Shown here one piece after another: positions 63,934 through 64,000 of a DNA stretch of 64,000 bases. The translations under genes and the position numbers were made by a program. The notes beneath the pieces were generated by a model, which was not told the DNA's origin, made no database searches, and worked only from the letters and a program-made list of their open reading frames with translations. Each line of letters begins with the position of its first letter. Position 1 is the first letter of the stretch. The stretch is from Rheinheimera tangshanensis (lineage in GTDB: Bacteria; Pseudomonadota; Gammaproteobacteria; Enterobacterales; Alteromonadaceae), in contig NZ_BMLH01000009.1 in assembly GCF_014645135.1 (NCBI RefSeq), positions 62,001-126,000 on the forward strand. Reading direction: 5' to 3'.

Positions 63934-64000
63934 TTACTTCGCTTTTTCTTTCGTTACAACCCAATGGCCATTTTCATACCAAGCGGACCAGCCTGTGGCT
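63934..64000 (-). CDS. 3' end of a minus-strand gene, product unknown (partial)
   Basis: The last 21 codons and stop of a gene that enters from the right: GWSAWYENGHWVVTKEKAK. The frame is open to the edge, and a terminator follows the stop. Too short to name. Confidence 0.65.
   Translation of the reverse strand, partial: ATGWSAWYENGHWVVTKEKAK

Overview
The window is a stretch of gammaproteobacterial chromosome. Gene orders such as pheS-pheT-ihfA, gcvR-bcp, bepA-yfgD-wrbA and queE/queC, together with the codon use and protein style, suggest an Alteromonadales/Chromatiales-type bacterium close to Rheinheimera. The genus is an inference from pattern only.

Left core (1-11400): a secreted subtilisin-like protease; ihfA, pheT and pheS (pheS looks damaged); hda, a DUF2066 protein and a MarC-family protein; bamC and dapA; then, divergently, gcvR and bcp. 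bcp is cut after about 121 codons.

Genomic island (about 11400-50318): the interruption in bcp starts with four tightly packed genes, three tyrosine-recombinase-like proteins and a small HTH/coiled-coil protein. This matches the ginABCD operon that defines GInt-type islands. The cargo is mosaic. (i) 17.3-26.3 kb is a cell-envelope module: an OmpR-type two-component system, dgkA, an OpgB/LTA-synthase-like transferase, a PAP2 phosphatase, an EptA/MCR-like phosphoethanolamine transferase and an outer-membrane barrel. Two CTTAAG-N5-CTTAAG sites can link these genes into one regulon. (ii) 27.2-38.7 kb is a GC-richer copper module: copZ, CopA ATPase, cueR, an IS200-type element, a DUF411 protein, an NTF2-like protein, copDCBA and copRS. 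(iii) 39.8-47.6 kb is a divalent-cation module: CopC-like protein, czcCBA, a His-rich small protein, an HMA-fused CDF transporter and a MerR regulator. (iv) The right end holds an XRE regulator with a divergent partner, an AT-rich stretch and a complete, divergent bcp. The severed 3' end of the original bcp follows at 50319-50432. The island thus destroys bcp and brings its own copy.

Right core (50.5-64 kb): a PQQ-dependent aldose dehydrogenase next to a YncD/PqqU-like TonB receptor; bepA, an ArsC-family protein, wrbA, DUF2069 and a Lon-substrate-binding-domain protein; a cluster of very small genes encoding double-glycine-leader, bacteriocin-like peptides; queE/queC, metR and cysB; an orphan-type histidine kinase and a membrane-anchored coiled-coil protein. 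The window ends in tandem intergenic repeats and the 3' end of a minus-strand gene.

The most noteworthy items are the GInt-type island with its replacement bcp, the unannotated double-glycine peptide cluster at 57.56-57.96 kb, the apparently double-deleted pheS, and the self-contained lipid A/diacylglycerol module with its matching operator pair.
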